Source: Bordetella avium
Lineage (GTDB): Bacteria; Pseudomonadota; Gammaproteobacteria; Burkholderiales; Burkholderiaceae_B
Direction of reading: 5' to 3'
Assembly (NCBI RefSeq): GCF_034424645.1
Contig: NZ_CP139969.1
Coordinates: 3,100,001-3,164,000 of the forward strand
DNA: 64,000 nucleotides
Shown here one piece after another: positions 25,712 through 35,348 of this stretch. Numbering within the stretch: position 1 is the stretch's first letter; the number at the start of each line of letters is the position of its first letter. The notes under the pieces were generated by a model. That model saw nothing but the letters and a program-made list of their open reading frames with translations, did no database searches and was not told the origin of the DNA. The position numbers and the translations under genes were made by a program.

Positions 25712-27085
25712 CTAGGCGAGCATTTTTCTGGTCACGGGAGCTGTCTGCGCTGCGTCCTCTACGCCTTCGGTATTAGCAGGCAGCTCCTGGTCGAAGCGCT
25801 CTTTACCCAGCAGGTACGCCACACAACTGATGAGGCAGATGCCCGCGAAATAGGCAGCCACCCATTGCGGGTTAGTTCCGCCCGAGGCCGCCAGCAGGCT
25901 TGCGGCAATCAGGGGCGACAGGCCAGCCCCCAAGGTGGACGCAATCTGGAAGGTCAGCGCGATTCCGCTATAGCGCACGTCGGCGGCGAACTTCTCGCTG
26001 ATCCACGTGTTGAACACTCCTCCCATCATCGCCTGGATAACCGGCATGGCCAGCACCATCGCCAACAGCAGGGTCAGGAACGAACCGTTGTGCACCAGTT
26101 GGAAAATAGGCCAGATGAGCAACATGCCGCCGACCGCGCCCGCAATCATCATCGGCCGGCGGCCAATGCGATCCGAGACCGCCCCGAACAGAGGCAGCGT
26201 GAAGATATTGAGGAAGTTGGCGATGGTCATCGCCATCAGCGCGCTGGTCCGCGTATGGCCGACCTCCACGGAATAGTTCAACAGAAACGCCGCTGCAAAG
26301 GTCGCGAAAGAAAGCGGCGCCAATCCACCCAATACGCCCGACAGCACCTGGCCCTTGTTGTGGCGGAACACGATCACCAGCGGGATAGCTTTGGGCACCC
26401 CTTTGGCGGCCTGCTCCTTACGCGCGGCCTCGTACTCCGGCGTCTCTGTGACGCGTACGCGTATGATCAGCCCCAACACCATCAGCAGCGCGCTGAGCAG
26501 AAAGGGAATACGCCATCCCCATGCCAGGAACTGGTCGCTGGGCAGCAAGGTGAAGGGCGTCATCACAAGCGTTCCCAGCACAGCGCCAGAGGGTCCGCCC
26601 GCGCTGACCAGGCTGACCGCCAGGCCGCGCGCCCGCGGCTTGGCGTGCTCCATAGACATCAGCGTCGCGCCGCCCCACTCGCCGCCGATCGCAATCCCTT
26701 GCAGCAGCCGCAGAACCACCAGCAGGATCGGAGACGCGATGCCAATCTGGCTATACGACGGCAGCAGACCGATCAGCATGCTGGAAAGCCCCATCAGGAT
26801 CAGTGTGACCACCAGGACGTTCTTTCTCCCCAGTCTATCGCCATAGTGGCCGAACACCACCGCACCCAAGGGCCGCGCGAAATACCCCACGGCAAAGGTC
26901 GCAAACGACGACAGCGTGGCCGCCAAGGGGTCCAGCGTTACGAAAAAAATCTGGGGAAACACCAGCGCCGCCGCGACGCCATACAAGAGAAAGTCGTAAT
27001 ACTCGAGCGTCGTTCCGAGATAGCTGGCCAAGATAGCGCGCCGCTTCTGCTTATCCTGTCCTGCTGCAGTGGTTGAGTCTGTCAT
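25712..27085 (-). CDS. MFS metabolite:H+ symporter (MHS family)
   Basis: A 457-residue twelve-helix transporter started at the ATG at 27085, preceded by AAGGAA. MHS-family features are YLGTTLEYYDFLLYG in the first helix, PLGAVVFGHYGDRLGRKN after helix 2-3 and LLQGIAIGGEWGG in helix 4. Relatives import shikimate, ketoglutarate, proline/betaine or aromatic acids with protons. A palindrome shared with the meta-cleavage promoters lies about 210 bases upstream, which ties it to that pathway rather than to the porin. Confidence 0.92.
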   Translation of the reverse strand: MTDSTTAAGQDKQKRRAILASYLGTTLEYYDFLLYGVAAALVFPQIFFVTLDPLAATLSSFATFAVGYFARPLGAVVFGHYGDRLGRKNVLVVTLILMGLSSMLIGLLPSYSQIGIASPILLVVLRLLQGIAIGGEWGGATLMSMEHAKPRARGLAVSLVSAGGPSGAVLGTLVMTPFTLLPSDQFLAWGWRIPFLLSALLMVLGLIIRVRVTETPEYEAARKEQAAKGVPKAIPLVIVFRHNKGQVLSGVLGGLAPLSFATFAAAFLLNYSVEVGHTRTSALMAMTIANFLNIFTLPLFGAVSDRIGRRPMMIAGAVGGMLLIWPIFQLVHNGSFLTLLLAMVLAMPVIQAMMGGVFNTWISEKFAADVRYSGIALTFQIASTLGAGLSPLIAASLLAASGGTNPQWVAAYFAGICLISCVAYLLGKERFDQELPANTEGVEDAAQTAPVTRKMLA

Positions 27086-27294
27086 GGAAGCAATTCCTTG
27101 GGTGTAGAGCATGCGGTTCAGTGGCCTGTGCGGACGCTCACGGCATCACTCGCGAGGCTGGGGCAATGGCAAGCCGCTTGTGGCCAAAGGGCTAGGGAAA
27201 ACGCCTCCACGCTGCGCGCGACTGGACGCGCGTCGGTACGACACGAAATGCATCAACTTTGTCTCCGTTGGTATAATTTTCCCGAGCTATGCTC

Positions 27295-27310
27295 TGGAAT
27301 TTATTTTCTA
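27295..27310. promoter_or_regulatory. TAGAATTT/TTCTA palindrome, copy 1 (MHS transporter side)
   Basis: TGGAATTTATTTTCTA lies in the 313-base gap 27086-27398 between the hemerythrin gene and the MHS transporter. It differs at three of 16 positions from the perfect palindrome TAGAATTTAAATTCTA at 35222-35237. Nothing else recognisable is in the gap apart from GTATAATTTT at 27271, a possible -10 region. The local AT content is much higher than in the surrounding genes. Confidence 0.5.
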
Positions 27311-27398
27311 GAATTTTGGACTCAGAATACCGCCACCGCAACTTCAAAATTCGACATGGCTGCTATACGATCTGCGCATGCAATCAAGGCCAGATCTT

Positions 27399-27845
27399 TC
27401 AGGCCTGCCCGCGGTTGCAACGGTCTTGCCCACGCCTGAGCACCACCGGGCTTCCTCCCAGCCGCCGCTTGCACAGCCAATGCGCCAACGCCGAATCCAG
27501 ATGCGCCGCGTGGCCGGGAAACCAGTCGGCCAAGGCCGCGACCAGCTCGCGGCAAATCCGGGTATTCCCCTGGTCAGCGAGCAGCAGGCGGACATCCTTG
27601 ACGGATTTCAGCACCGCATCGTGCTCACCGATATGGCAATCTCGAGGCGGAAACGCCGTCTCTTCCATCCAGGCGTTTTCTTGGCCGAAATGCGACGCCA
27701 GATGCAGGTGCAATTCGGCTAGCAGCTCGGCCAGACGATCATCGGGCGCCGCCTGCAGGCGGGCAACGATATCCACGAATTCCTCGTGGATATCGTCCAT
27801 CGGGGCATAGCCCAGTTCGAGGTCGGTATGCCACTCCATCGCCAC
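27399..27845 (-). CDS. Bacteriohemerythrin
   Basis: A 148-residue single-domain hemerythrin. All seven di-iron ligands can be placed: His20, His52 and Glu56 (SHFGQE), His71 and His75 (HIGEH), His112 and Asp117 (HAAHLD). Such proteins bind oxygen reversibly; in methanotrophs one is known to supply oxygen to a monooxygenase. Only 6 bases separate it from the aldolase gene upstream, so it is co-transcribed with the meta-cleavage pathway, which has two oxygen-using enzymes. An oxygen-delivery or sensing role is therefore a reasonable inference. No signal peptide. Confidence 0.9.
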   Translation of the reverse strand: MAMEWHTDLELGYAPMDDIHEEFVDIVARLQAAPDDRLAELLAELHLHLASHFGQENAWMEETAFPPRDCHIGEHDAVLKSVKDVRLLLADQGNTRICRELVAALADWFPGHAAHLDSALAHWLCKRRLGGSPVVLRRGQDRCNRGQA

Positions 27846-27851
27846 GCCGCC

Positions 27852-28889
27852 CTATACCGCGGCCGCGCCGCTACGGCGCTGGCGCAGCAGGTCCAGGGCC
27901 ACGTCCACAATCATGTCTTCCTGGCCACCCACCATGCGGCGTTTGCCAAGCTCCACCAGGATGTCAACGGTCTTCAGGCCGTACTTGGCCGCTGCGGTTT
28001 CCGAGTGGCGCAGGAAGGAGCTGTAGACGCCCGCGTAACCCAGCGCCAGTGTCTCGCGGTCCACCCGCACCGGACGATCCTGCAACGGACGCACGATATC
28101 GTCAGCGGCGTCCATCAGCTTGTAGAGATCGGTGCCGTGATTCCAGCCCATGCGTTCGGCGGCGGCGATGAACACTTCGAGCGGCGCATTGCCCGCGCCC
28201 GCCCCCATACCCGCCAGGCTGGCGTCCACACGGTCGCAGCCGGATTCCACCGCCACGATGGAATTGGCGACACCCAGGCTCAGATTGTGGTGCGCGTGCA
28301 TCCCGGTATGGGTCTCGGGCTTGAGCACGTCCTTTAAGGCGCGGAAGCGGTCGCGCACATCCTGCATGCTCAACGCGCCGCCCGAGTCCACGACGTAGCA
28401 ACACGTCGCACCATAGCTCTCCATGAGCTTTGCCTGCCCGGCCAATGCCTCGGCTGTCGTCATATGGCTCATCATCAGAAAACCGACCGCCTCCATGCCC
28501 AGCTCGCGAGCGCACTCGATGTGTTGCCGGGAGATATCGGCCTCGGTACAGTGCGTGGCCACTCGCACCACGCGCACGCCGGCATCGTAGGCCGCCTTCA
28601 GATCATGCACCGTGCCGATGCCGGGCAGCAGTAGCGTGGCGATCTTGGCGTGCTTGACCACGCTGGCCACCGCGTGAATCCATTCAAGATCGGTATGCGC
28701 GCCAAACCCATAGTTAAAACTGGACCCCTGCAGGCCGTCGCCATGCGCGACCTCGATGGAATCCACGCGGGCTTCATCCAGGGCCTGGGCAATCCGCCGC
28801 GCATCGTTCACGCTGTACTGATGGCGGATCGCGTGGCTACCGTCGCGCAGGGTAACGTCGGAGATATAGATTTTTCTGTTGGCAGTCAT
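27852..28889 (-). CDS. mhpE: 4-hydroxy-2-oxovalerate aldolase
   Basis: A 345-residue class II pyruvate aldolase (DmpG/MhpE/BphI/HsaF group), with [16 protein letters not shown] at the start, [21 protein letters not shown] and [15 protein letters not shown] (metal histidines) and the C-terminal communication domain. It splits 4-hydroxy-2-oxoacids into pyruvate and an aldehyde, which is channelled to the partner dehydrogenase encoded just upstream. The start could also be the ATG at 28901, which overlaps the dehydrogenase stop; the inner ATG at 28889 has GAGAA before it. Cytoplasmic heterotetramer expected. Confidence 0.95.
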   Translation of the reverse strand: MTANRKIYISDVTLRDGSHAIRHQYSVNDARRIAQALDEARVDSIEVAHGDGLQGSSFNYGFGAHTDLEWIHAVASVVKHAKIATLLLPGIGTVHDLKAAYDAGVRVVRVATHCTEADISRQHIECARELGMEAVGFLMMSHMTTAEALAGQAKLMESYGATCCYVVDSGGALSMQDVRDRFRALKDVLKPETHTGMHAHHNLSLGVANSIVAVESGCDRVDASLAGMGAGAGNAPLEVFIAAAERMGWNHGTDLYKLMDAADDIVRPLQDRPVRVDRETLALGYAGVYSSFLRHSETAAAKYGLKTVDILVELGKRRMVGGQEDMIVDVALDLLRQRRSGAAAV

Positions 28890-28900
28890 ATGCGTTCTCA

Positions 28901-29851
28901 TCAGGCAGAGACGGTGGCGTCGGCCAACATGCGTTGGGCCATGTGTTCCGCGGTGCGCAGGGCGGCGCTAGTCATGATGTCCAGGTTGCCGGCATAGGCA
29001 GGCAGATAGTGTGCGGCCCCCTCGACCTCCAGGAAGATGGAGGTCTTCAGACCCTTAAGCGCATCGCCCACACCGGGAATGCGTAGGGGGCTGTCGATGC
29101 GGTCAAACTGCACTTTTTGTTTAAGGCGATAGCCCGGTACGTAAGCCTGCACCGCGGCAACCATGCGCTCCACCGATTCCGCGATCGCCTCCTCGTCGGC
29201 GGGCTGGCTCAGGGTATAGACGGTGTCGCGCATGATGAGCGGCGGCTCGGCGGGATTCATGACGATGATGGCCTTGCCCTTCGTCGCGCCGCCCACTGCC
29301 TCGATGGCCTTGGCGGTCGTCTCGGTGAACTCGTCGATGTTCGCGCGTGTGCCGGGACCGGCGCTCTTGCTGGCGATCGATGCGACGATTTCCGCGTAAT
29401 GCACGCGGGCGACGCGCGACACAGCGGCCACCATGGGAATGGTCGCCTGGCCGCCGCAGGTGACCATATTCACGTTGAGCGCATCCAGGTGCGCGTCGCC
29501 ATTGACCACCGGAATGCAATAGGGGCCGATCGCTGCAGGCGTGAGGTCGACCAGTCGGATACCCGGCTTGGCCGCGCGCAGCAAGGCGTCGTTCTCCACA
29601 TGCGCGCCGGCACTGGTCGCATCGAAGACGAAGTCGATATCCGCGAAGACAGGCAGACGGATCAGGCCGGCAACGCCTTCATAAGTGGTCGCGACACCCA
29701 GGCGGGCGGCACGCGCCAACCCATCGGACTTGGGGTCGATGCCGACCATGGCCGCCATGTCGATGTGTTTACCGTGGCGCAGAATCTTGATCATCAAGTC
29801 CGTGCCGATATTGCCGCTGCCGATGATGGCGGCCTTGAGTCTACGCGTCAT
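28901..29851 (-). CDS. mhpF: Acylating acetaldehyde/propionaldehyde dehydrogenase
   Basis: A protein of 316 residues from the ATG at 29851 (GAAGG upstream; a second ATG at 29866 has none). [19 protein letters not shown] is the NAD fold, [14 protein letters not shown] the next conserved block, and VTCGGQAT holds the catalytic cysteine. It turns the aldehyde released by the aldolase into acyl-CoA, with NAD and CoA. The overlap with the aldolase gene (ATGA) fits the obligate complex these two enzymes make. Confidence 0.95.
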   Translation of the reverse strand: MTRRLKAAIIGSGNIGTDLMIKILRHGKHIDMAAMVGIDPKSDGLARAARLGVATTYEGVAGLIRLPVFADIDFVFDATSAGAHVENDALLRAAKPGIRLVDLTPAAIGPYCIPVVNGDAHLDALNVNMVTCGGQATIPMVAAVSRVARVHYAEIVASIASKSAGPGTRANIDEFTETTAKAIEAVGGATKGKAIIVMNPAEPPLIMRDTVYTLSQPADEEAIAESVERMVAAVQAYVPGYRLKQKVQFDRIDSPLRIPGVGDALKGLKTSIFLEVEGAAHYLPAYAGNLDIMTSAALRTAEHMAQRMLADATVSA

Positions 29852-29912
29852 AGCGCTTGCCTTCATGAGAAATCAGTTATAGGGCGGCCCGGTGGGCCGA
29901 ACTGCGGAAAGC

Positions 29913-30713
29913 TCAGGCGGGAGCGAACTGGGCCCTGACGCATCCGACGCCGGTAATATTGGCTTCAAAGCGATCCCCCGGCGCAACTTGCACCATGGGG
30001 CCCAGCGCGCCGGTCAGCACCAGGTCGCCGGCGCGTAAGGGATGACCCAGAAGGGCCAGCTTGCGCGCCAGCCATACCGCCGCGTTCAAGGGATGGCCCA
30101 GGCATGCGGCGCCGCCGCCCTGCGAGGCCAGTTCGCCATTGCGGCTCAGGGTCATTTCCACGAGCTTCAGATCCAGGCCGCTCAACGCTACAGGCACGCC
30201 TCCCAGGACCACCAGGCCGCTGGAGGCGTTGTCCGCCACGGTGTCTGTAAGGCGGATATCCCAGTTGGCGATCCGGCTTCCCACGATTTCCAGCGCCGGC
30301 AGCACGTAGCCGACGGCATCAATCAGTTCTACCAAGGTGGTGTCCGCCCGCTCCAGATCCTTGGCCAGCACCAGGGCGACTTCCGCCTCGATCTTGGGTT
30401 GCAGCAGGCGATGCGCGGGAATGGGTTCGTCGTCGCCGTACAGCATGTCGGCATACAACACACCGAAATCGGGCTGGTCCACACCCAACTGCTTTTGGAC
30501 GGCAGGCGACGTCAGGCCAATCTTGCGGCCGACGATACGCCTGCCCTGAGCAAGGGCGAACGCCACATTGGCCTGCTGGATGGCGTAGGCCAGGCTTTCC
30601 CCATCGCGATCGCCGAGCTCAGCTAAACAGCTTCGCAGCGGCGCAATGGGTGCGCGCTCCTGTTCCGCCTGACGCAGACGCGCGGCCAGTTCTTGCACTA
30701 GTTTTGCACTCAC
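29913..30713 (-). CDS. 2-keto-4-pentenoate / 2-hydroxypentadienoate hydratase
   Basis: A hydratase of about 266 residues (DmpE/MhpD/HsaE group), which adds water to 2-hydroxy-2,4-dienoates. [38 protein letters not shown] (metal-binding glutamates) and [28 protein letters not shown] are diagnostic. The start is the GTG at 30713, preceded by GGGATG; the open frame continues upstream, but that part has no family similarity. It supplies the substrate of the aldolase encoded two genes downstream. A 178-base gap separates it from the LysR gene. Confidence 0.93.
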   Translation of the reverse strand: MSAKLVQELAARLRQAEQERAPIAPLRSCLAELGDRDGESLAYAIQQANVAFALAQGRRIVGRKIGLTSPAVQKQLGVDQPDFGVLYADMLYGDDEPIPAHRLLQPKIEAEVALVLAKDLERADTTLVELIDAVGYVLPALEIVGSRIANWDIRLTDTVADNASSGLVVLGGVPVALSGLDLKLVEMTLSRNGELASQGGGAACLGHPLNAAVWLARKLALLGHPLRAGDLVLTGALGPMVQVAPGDRFEANITGVGCVRAQFAPA

Positions 30714-30891
30714 TTTTTCATCCCAGTCGTTGGGTCCAGCTTGGCGGCCGGACGGAAGTTCAGCTTTACCACTGCGGCAGACCGTCCTGGCACGCAATGC
30801 ATTCTCAAATCAATGCCGCCACGCTTCAACGCGGCTGGCCGCAACGCAGCTATTCGGATTTCGCATAGCCCGACCGCTACCGCGCTGCCGG

Positions 30892-31782
30892 CTAGGGGTA
30901 GATGTCGAGCAGCGCCTCCCGGACGACCTGCGCGGCGGTCACAGACAATTGGCTGCGAGGCTGCCTTGCCGGCGAAATCATGCTGACGGTGGCCTCCACA
31001 TGGGGATTCACGATTTTTCTCCAGGACAGTTGCGGCAAGCTTCGCAGCTTGCGCAGGCTGCCAGGCATGATGGAATAGCCCCCGCCTGCGGCGACGATCT
31101 CCGTAGTCGAAGCGGTGGAATCGATCTCCAGATCGACCCGCAAACGCAGGCCCAGTCGAGCGGCGGCAGTCTCCAGCGCCGGCCTCGTCCACTGGCTGCT
31201 GTGGGGCAGGATCAGCGGTAGGTTGACCAGTTCCGAAAGTTCGATGTCAGGACTGCCGGGCAGCGCCGCCGGCGGGCCGACCAGGTACAGTTGCTCGGTC
31301 GCGAGTGGCTCGATGTCCAGGTGGGATGAGCCTGCGGGACTGAGTACTGCGGCGAAATCGATCTGGCCCAGCAGCACCTTTTCGTAGAGCGCCCCGGAAA
31401 GACCTTCGGTCAACCTAACCGAAGCCCTGGGGAATCGCTCTTTCAGCAAGGGGGCCAGCGTCGGGATGAGCAGGCGGCCTATGCTGGGCGTCAGGCCGAC
31501 GATCAGGCTGCCCGTGTAGACCGCGTCACTGTCGCGCACCGACGCCACCGCCGCGTCCACCGTGTGGATAACCGAACGGGCGTAGTCGATGAATTTTCCG
31601 CCCCGCTCGGTTAGCCGAACACCTCGACCATGCCGATGGAAAAGGCTGGCGCGAAGCTCCAGCTCCAGTGTGCGCACCTGCCTGCTCAGCGTGGGCTGCG
31701 GCACATTCATCAGGTCGGATGCCCTGATGTAGCTTCCCGCTTCTGCCACTGCCACGAAACTGCGTAATTGAGAGATTTCCAT
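30892..31782 (-). CDS. LysR-family transcriptional regulator
   Basis: A 296-residue LysR protein from the ATG at 31782. The N-terminal MEISQLRSFVAVAEAGSYIRAS and VPQPTLSRQVRTLELELRASLF form the winged helix-turn-helix; the rest is a two-lobe ligand domain (SLIVGLTPSIGRLL). It lies in the same direction as, and in the middle of, the meta-cleavage genes, rather than divergent as is usual for LysR. It could act on the operon promoters with the 16-base palindromes, but those lack the T-N11-A form, so another regulator is possible. Confidence 0.92.
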   Translation of the reverse strand: MEISQLRSFVAVAEAGSYIRASDLMNVPQPTLSRQVRTLELELRASLFHRHGRGVRLTERGGKFIDYARSVIHTVDAAVASVRDSDAVYTGSLIVGLTPSIGRLLIPTLAPLLKERFPRASVRLTEGLSGALYEKVLLGQIDFAAVLSPAGSSHLDIEPLATEQLYLVGPPAALPGSPDIELSELVNLPLILPHSSQWTRPALETAAARLGLRLRVDLEIDSTASTTEIVAAGGGYSIMPGSLRKLRSLPQLSWRKIVNPHVEATVSMISPARQPRSQLSVTAAQVVREALLDIYP

Positions 31783-31852
31783 AGCAGTGCAAGAGATCAG
31801 AGTGGATAAGGCGCGACGCGGCGCGTGCTGAATGGATAGGCAGGAAGGCGGG

Positions 31853-33034
31853 CTAGCGTTCCGGAATGCCGGCGATCGCCGATTCGACATCGGACGCAGC
31901 GATCCTGAGCCGTTCCACGAGATTTCCGATCTGCGCGCCGGTCAGGCCGGCAGGCAGATCGCTGATCCGCAGAATGAACAGGGTTGCGCCGCTGGAACGT
32001 CTTACCGGAAACGACAGATGCAGCACGTCGTAGGCTTCATCTTCCGCGATGTCTTCGGGCTCGTGCCTGTCGAACATGGCGTTCACCGTGGAATAGAAGC
32101 GCCGCTCCTGCTCTGGTGTCCTGTGCGTGCAGGAATACAGGTCGATCGCCAAGTCCAGCTCTTGCGGCGAGAGTCCGCCCAATAGAGAAATAGACCAGCC
32201 CCGGCGGCTTACCCGAGCCAATTGCTCCCTGGCCTTAGCGGCCGCCTCGGCGCTGCCCTTGCCAAGACGGCCCAGCCAGGCGTCTTCAGACATGCCGCCC
32301 GCGCCGCCCACGAACAGCGCGCCTAGCGGCGGCACGAGCGGCGCCCGGGTGCCCAGACGGCTCTGCCCTTGCGGCGATCCTGGCCTATCGGCCACCGCGA
32401 CATAGATCGATTCGGCGCCGGCCGAAGCAATGAGGCTGCAACCCACGTCCAATTCTGCGGCCAGGGCGTCCATTTGTACCCTGGCCGCCTCCGCCAGCCG
32501 CACCTGCCACAACACCTCGCGCTCATTGACCGGGACGAGCGAGCCGGAGGAAAAGCGGCCATATCCGCGCTGGAAAAACAGCAGGGGCAGCGCATCGCGT
32601 TCCAGCCCCATGGCCTGCACCGCACCCAGCACGATGTCGTGGTCGCCAGCGTCCACAACGTTGTGGAAATCGCAGTCGATCCAGGCCACCACACCATCAA
32701 TGACAGGATTGCCTGCTGGGCTCTTGCGCCATGCAATGCCCGCGAACTTATCGTGGACCGAGGTGGCCAGGACACGGCAGACCGCCTCCTGGTCGGCGGC
32801 GAGGATATTGACGCAGAAGCGTTTGGAAGCATCGCGCAGGCTGTTGAAGGTGCGCGAGCTCTTCATCGGCAGAAACGCGACCAGGGGCGGCTCCAACGAT
32901 ACCGACGTGAACGTGCCCACCACCATTCCCAGCGGCTGCCCTGCAGCATCCAGCCCCGTGACGACCGCTACCCCGGTCGGATAGCTTCCCAACAATGCGC
33001 GGAAGCGCTCGATATCGATGTATCCCTGTTCCAT
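31853..33034 (-). CDS. Flavin reductase fused to an IclR-like effector domain (HsaB-type)
   Basis: A 393-residue protein from the ATG at 33034, seven bases after the monooxygenase stop. Residues 8-160 are a flavin reductase domain of the HpaC/HsaB type (FRALLGSYPTGVAVVTGLDA, VSLEPPLVAFLPMKSSRTFN, FCVNILAADQE). Residues 165-390 look like the ligand-binding half of an IclR regulator (LAAELDVGCSLIASAGAESIYVAVAD, GTRAPLVPPLGALFVGG) without its DNA-binding part. The reductase should feed FMNH2/FADH2 to the monooxygenase encoded just upstream. The extra domain may bind the aromatic substrate and gate the reductase, as known for some two-component hydroxylases. Confidence 0.85.
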   Translation of the reverse strand: MEQGYIDIERFRALLGSYPTGVAVVTGLDAAGQPLGMVVGTFTSVSLEPPLVAFLPMKSSRTFNSLRDASKRFCVNILAADQEAVCRVLATSVHDKFAGIAWRKSPAGNPVIDGVVAWIDCDFHNVVDAGDHDIVLGAVQAMGLERDALPLLFFQRGYGRFSSGSLVPVNEREVLWQVRLAEAARVQMDALAAELDVGCSLIASAGAESIYVAVADRPGSPQGQSRLGTRAPLVPPLGALFVGGAGGMSEDAWLGRLGKGSAEAAAKAREQLARVSRRGWSISLLGGLSPQELDLAIDLYSCTHRTPEQERRFYSTVNAMFDRHEPEDIAEDEAYDVLHLSFPVRRSSGATLFILRISDLPAGLTGAQIGNLVERLRIAASDVESAIAGIPER

Positions 33035-33041
33035 TGCCGTC

Positions 33042-34214
33042 TCAGATGATGACCCCCGCCGGAGCGGCGATTCCATACAAGGACCCGGCGAAAGCCGCAT
33101 AGACCGGCTCTTCCACGTTACACGCGTGGCCCAGCGCGACGGACAGGTCGCGCCACTGCCGCTGGATGGGATTAGAGAGCCGGGTCGCATTACCACCGGC
33201 ATTCTTAAAGACACTGGCCGCTGCCGCCGCCGCACGATGAACGGACCGCACCTGGTGCACGCGCGCCCGGGCCTGCATTGCGCTGCTGACACGCTCGCCG
33301 CGCGACACGACATCGTAGGCGTCTGTGATGTCCGACAATATCTGCAAGCGCGCCGCATCGATGTCCGCAATCGCAGCGCCCAACGACGACATGTGGTACG
33401 GATTCTGCGTCGCCTTCACGCCCATCCGCGAAACACGGTCGCGCGAATACTCGGAGAAATGCCGCACGACGCCATCGGCGATGCCAATCGTGGCGGCTGC
33501 GATGGCGCACGGAAACAGCAGATCGAAAGGGACTTGGTAAAGTGCCGAGCCAGGCCGGTACTTGGACGCGTACTCGCGGGCGTTGAGCAGGCCAACTTCC
33601 AGCGTCCGGTAATCCGGCACGAAAGCCTCCTTCACCACAACATCCTTGCTGCCCGTGCCGGCCAGCCCCATGACTTTCCAAGAATCCTGCAGGATCTCGT
33701 ACTCGGCCCGCGGCAGGATGAAGTGGTATAGCTCGGTAAATTCGTTTGCCGGCCCATTCTTCTTTTCGGCGCGGCCGCCCAGCACCACCCACTGGCAATG
33801 ATCGGTGCCCGAAGAAAAGGGCCATTGGCCGCTGAGCATAAAGCCGCCCTCGACCCGCCTTGCACGTCCGATGAAGGCATACGGCGAGGCGATCCAGGTA
33901 TCCCTGTCCGCGCCCCAAACTTCTTCCTGCAAGCGAGGAGAGGTCTGGGCGAATTCGAACGGGTGCACGCCCACCACGCCGCTCACCCATCCAATGGAGG
34001 GCGCGCGCGCCGCCAATTCCAGCAGCACCTCCATGAACTCACGCGGATGCGCCTCGTCACCGCCGTAGTCTTTTGGTTGCAGCATGCGTATCACGCCCGC
34101 CTCGCGCAGCAACCGCGCCGCTTCATCCGTAATCGAGCCGCAGCGCTCGCTTTGATCGACTTCCTTGGCGACAGCTTCGCCAAGACCCTGAAGACCTTGA
34201 ACAACCGGGTGCAT
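33042..34214 (-). CDS. Flavin-dependent monooxygenase, oxygenase component (HsaA / acyl-CoA dehydrogenase fold)
   Basis: A 390-residue protein of the acyl-CoA dehydrogenase fold used by two-component hydroxylases such as HsaA and TesA2. Features are EVDQSERCGSITDEAARLLREAGV at the start, GWVSGVVGVHPFEFA, SGQWPFSSGTDHCQWVVLGG and GLAGTGSKDVVVKEAFVP. It lacks an acyl-CoA dehydrogenase catalytic glutamate context and sits beside a flavin reductase and an extradiol dioxygenase, so ortho-hydroxylation of a phenol to a catechol is the likely reaction. TAGGAG precedes its ATG. Confidence 0.88.
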   Translation of the reverse strand: MHPVVQGLQGLGEAVAKEVDQSERCGSITDEAARLLREAGVIRMLQPKDYGGDEAHPREFMEVLLELAARAPSIGWVSGVVGVHPFEFAQTSPRLQEEVWGADRDTWIASPYAFIGRARRVEGGFMLSGQWPFSSGTDHCQWVVLGGRAEKKNGPANEFTELYHFILPRAEYEILQDSWKVMGLAGTGSKDVVVKEAFVPDYRTLEVGLLNAREYASKYRPGSALYQVPFDLLFPCAIAAATIGIADGVVRHFSEYSRDRVSRMGVKATQNPYHMSSLGAAIADIDAARLQILSDITDAYDVVSRGERVSSAMQARARVHQVRSVHRAAAAAASVFKNAGGNATRLSNPIQRQWRDLSVALGHACNVEEPVYAAFAGSLYGIAAPAGVII

Positions 34215-34279
34215 GGTCAGACTCCTAATGGGTTATGCATAGGGATATATTTTTTGGGGTCCCTGCCTGCTCGAGAGCC

Positions 34280-35185
34280 TCAGCTCCGCGAAGCGGGCGG
34301 ATCGATGAAGAGAAAGGGAGACAATTCCTTATGCTGGTGGCGATGCCCCCAGGTACTCGTGCGGTCGTAGTAGCGCGGCACCCACAGGTCCTCAACCTCC
34401 AGCCCCCCCCATCCGTACTCGATACGAAAGTCCGAGGGCGAGTGCAGATAGAAGGAAGTCATCCTGTCGTTTGTGTGGCAGCCCAGGGTCCGTGTAATCG
34501 GCACGCTGCGCGCTTCGCACAGATCCAGCGCAGTGCCGACATCTTCCAGCGTGTTCACCTCCAGCATCAGATGCAGGAAGGCTGCGCTCTGGTTCGGAGA
34601 GCGCGCGATCGCCAGCGAATGGTGACGGCCGTTGATATGGTAGAAATGCGCATGGATCGGGCCATCGATCACCGTGTCCGAGGGGTGAAAGCCTAGAACC
34701 TCGCGATAAAAGCGATCCGCCTCGTCTAAGTCCGGCACGGCGAACACCACATGGCCCAAGCCCTGATCTCCCGTGCGAAAGCCGCTCATCGCGCGCCCGG
34801 GCCGGAACGCCGTCCGGGCGCGCATCTGCCCCCAGGCCAATTCGTGCCGGATGCCCGCCGGATCGACAAACCAGTAAAAGCCCAATACCTGGCGCAGGGC
34901 GGCCTCTTCCTGCGAGGCCCGCGCGACGGCAATGCCATGATCGATCAAGCGCTGCACGATAGACCCGGCGCCGTCTTCGCCCGATGTCTCCCAGCCGATA
35001 TAGGCAACGGCATTCCTGTCGCCGGGATGAATCGCCATGCGATAGGCCATCTCATCGAACCGAAGACGTACCGCCCCGTCTGGCCCGGGATCGACACGCT
35101 CGGCGCCCAACACCTGGGGGCCAAACGTGTCCCAGTCCGCATGAGCAGGCGAGGTGGCGCCGAAATATGCAAGCGAGGTAATCAA
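34280..35185 (-). CDS. Type I extradiol (catechol 2,3-type) dioxygenase, BphC/HsaC-like
   Basis: A 301-residue two-domain vicinal-oxygen-chelate enzyme. The iron ligands are His145 (GLGHVVFAV), His205 (FLHLMLEV) and Glu256 (FRIEYG); His237 (GCHTNDRMTSFYL) and a following tyrosine are the usual acid-base residues. It opens 3-substituted catechols next to the hydroxyls. The start is a TTG, chosen because GGGAGG lies five bases upstream and no in-frame ATG fits. The 16-base palindrome at 35222-35237 is directly upstream, so this gene has its own regulated promoter. Confidence 0.93.
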   Translation of the reverse strand: MITSLAYFGATSPAHADWDTFGPQVLGAERVDPGPDGAVRLRFDEMAYRMAIHPGDRNAVAYIGWETSGEDGAGSIVQRLIDHGIAVARASQEEAALRQVLGFYWFVDPAGIRHELAWGQMRARTAFRPGRAMSGFRTGDQGLGHVVFAVPDLDEADRFYREVLGFHPSDTVIDGPIHAHFYHINGRHHSLAIARSPNQSAAFLHLMLEVNTLEDVGTALDLCEARSVPITRTLGCHTNDRMTSFYLHSPSDFRIEYGWGGLEVEDLWVPRYYDRTSTWGHRHQHKELSPFLFIDPPASRS

Positions 35186-35221
35186 TCCTGCCTCCCATCG
35201 GTCATTATTGACTTATTAATC

Positions 35222-35237
35222 TAGAATTTAAATTCTA
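35222..35237. promoter_or_regulatory. TAGAATTTAAATTCTA palindrome, copy 2 (extradiol dioxygenase promoter)
   Basis: A perfect 16-base palindrome 37 bases before the TTG start of the extradiol dioxygenase. Related sequences lie before the hydrolase (36303-36318) and the MHS transporter (27295-27310). A perfect palindrome of this length in a GC-rich genome is unlikely by chance, and the position fits a repressor overlapping the promoter or transcript start. Confidence 0.65.
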
Positions 35238-35348
35238 TTAACGGCGACAGACAGCGGCGATAAACGTCGGAGCCGAACCTGCCCCGACCGATATCGCTTT
35301 ATCTACCTGACATGTGAAAAAGCGCCGCCGACAGCGCGTGACTCGCGA

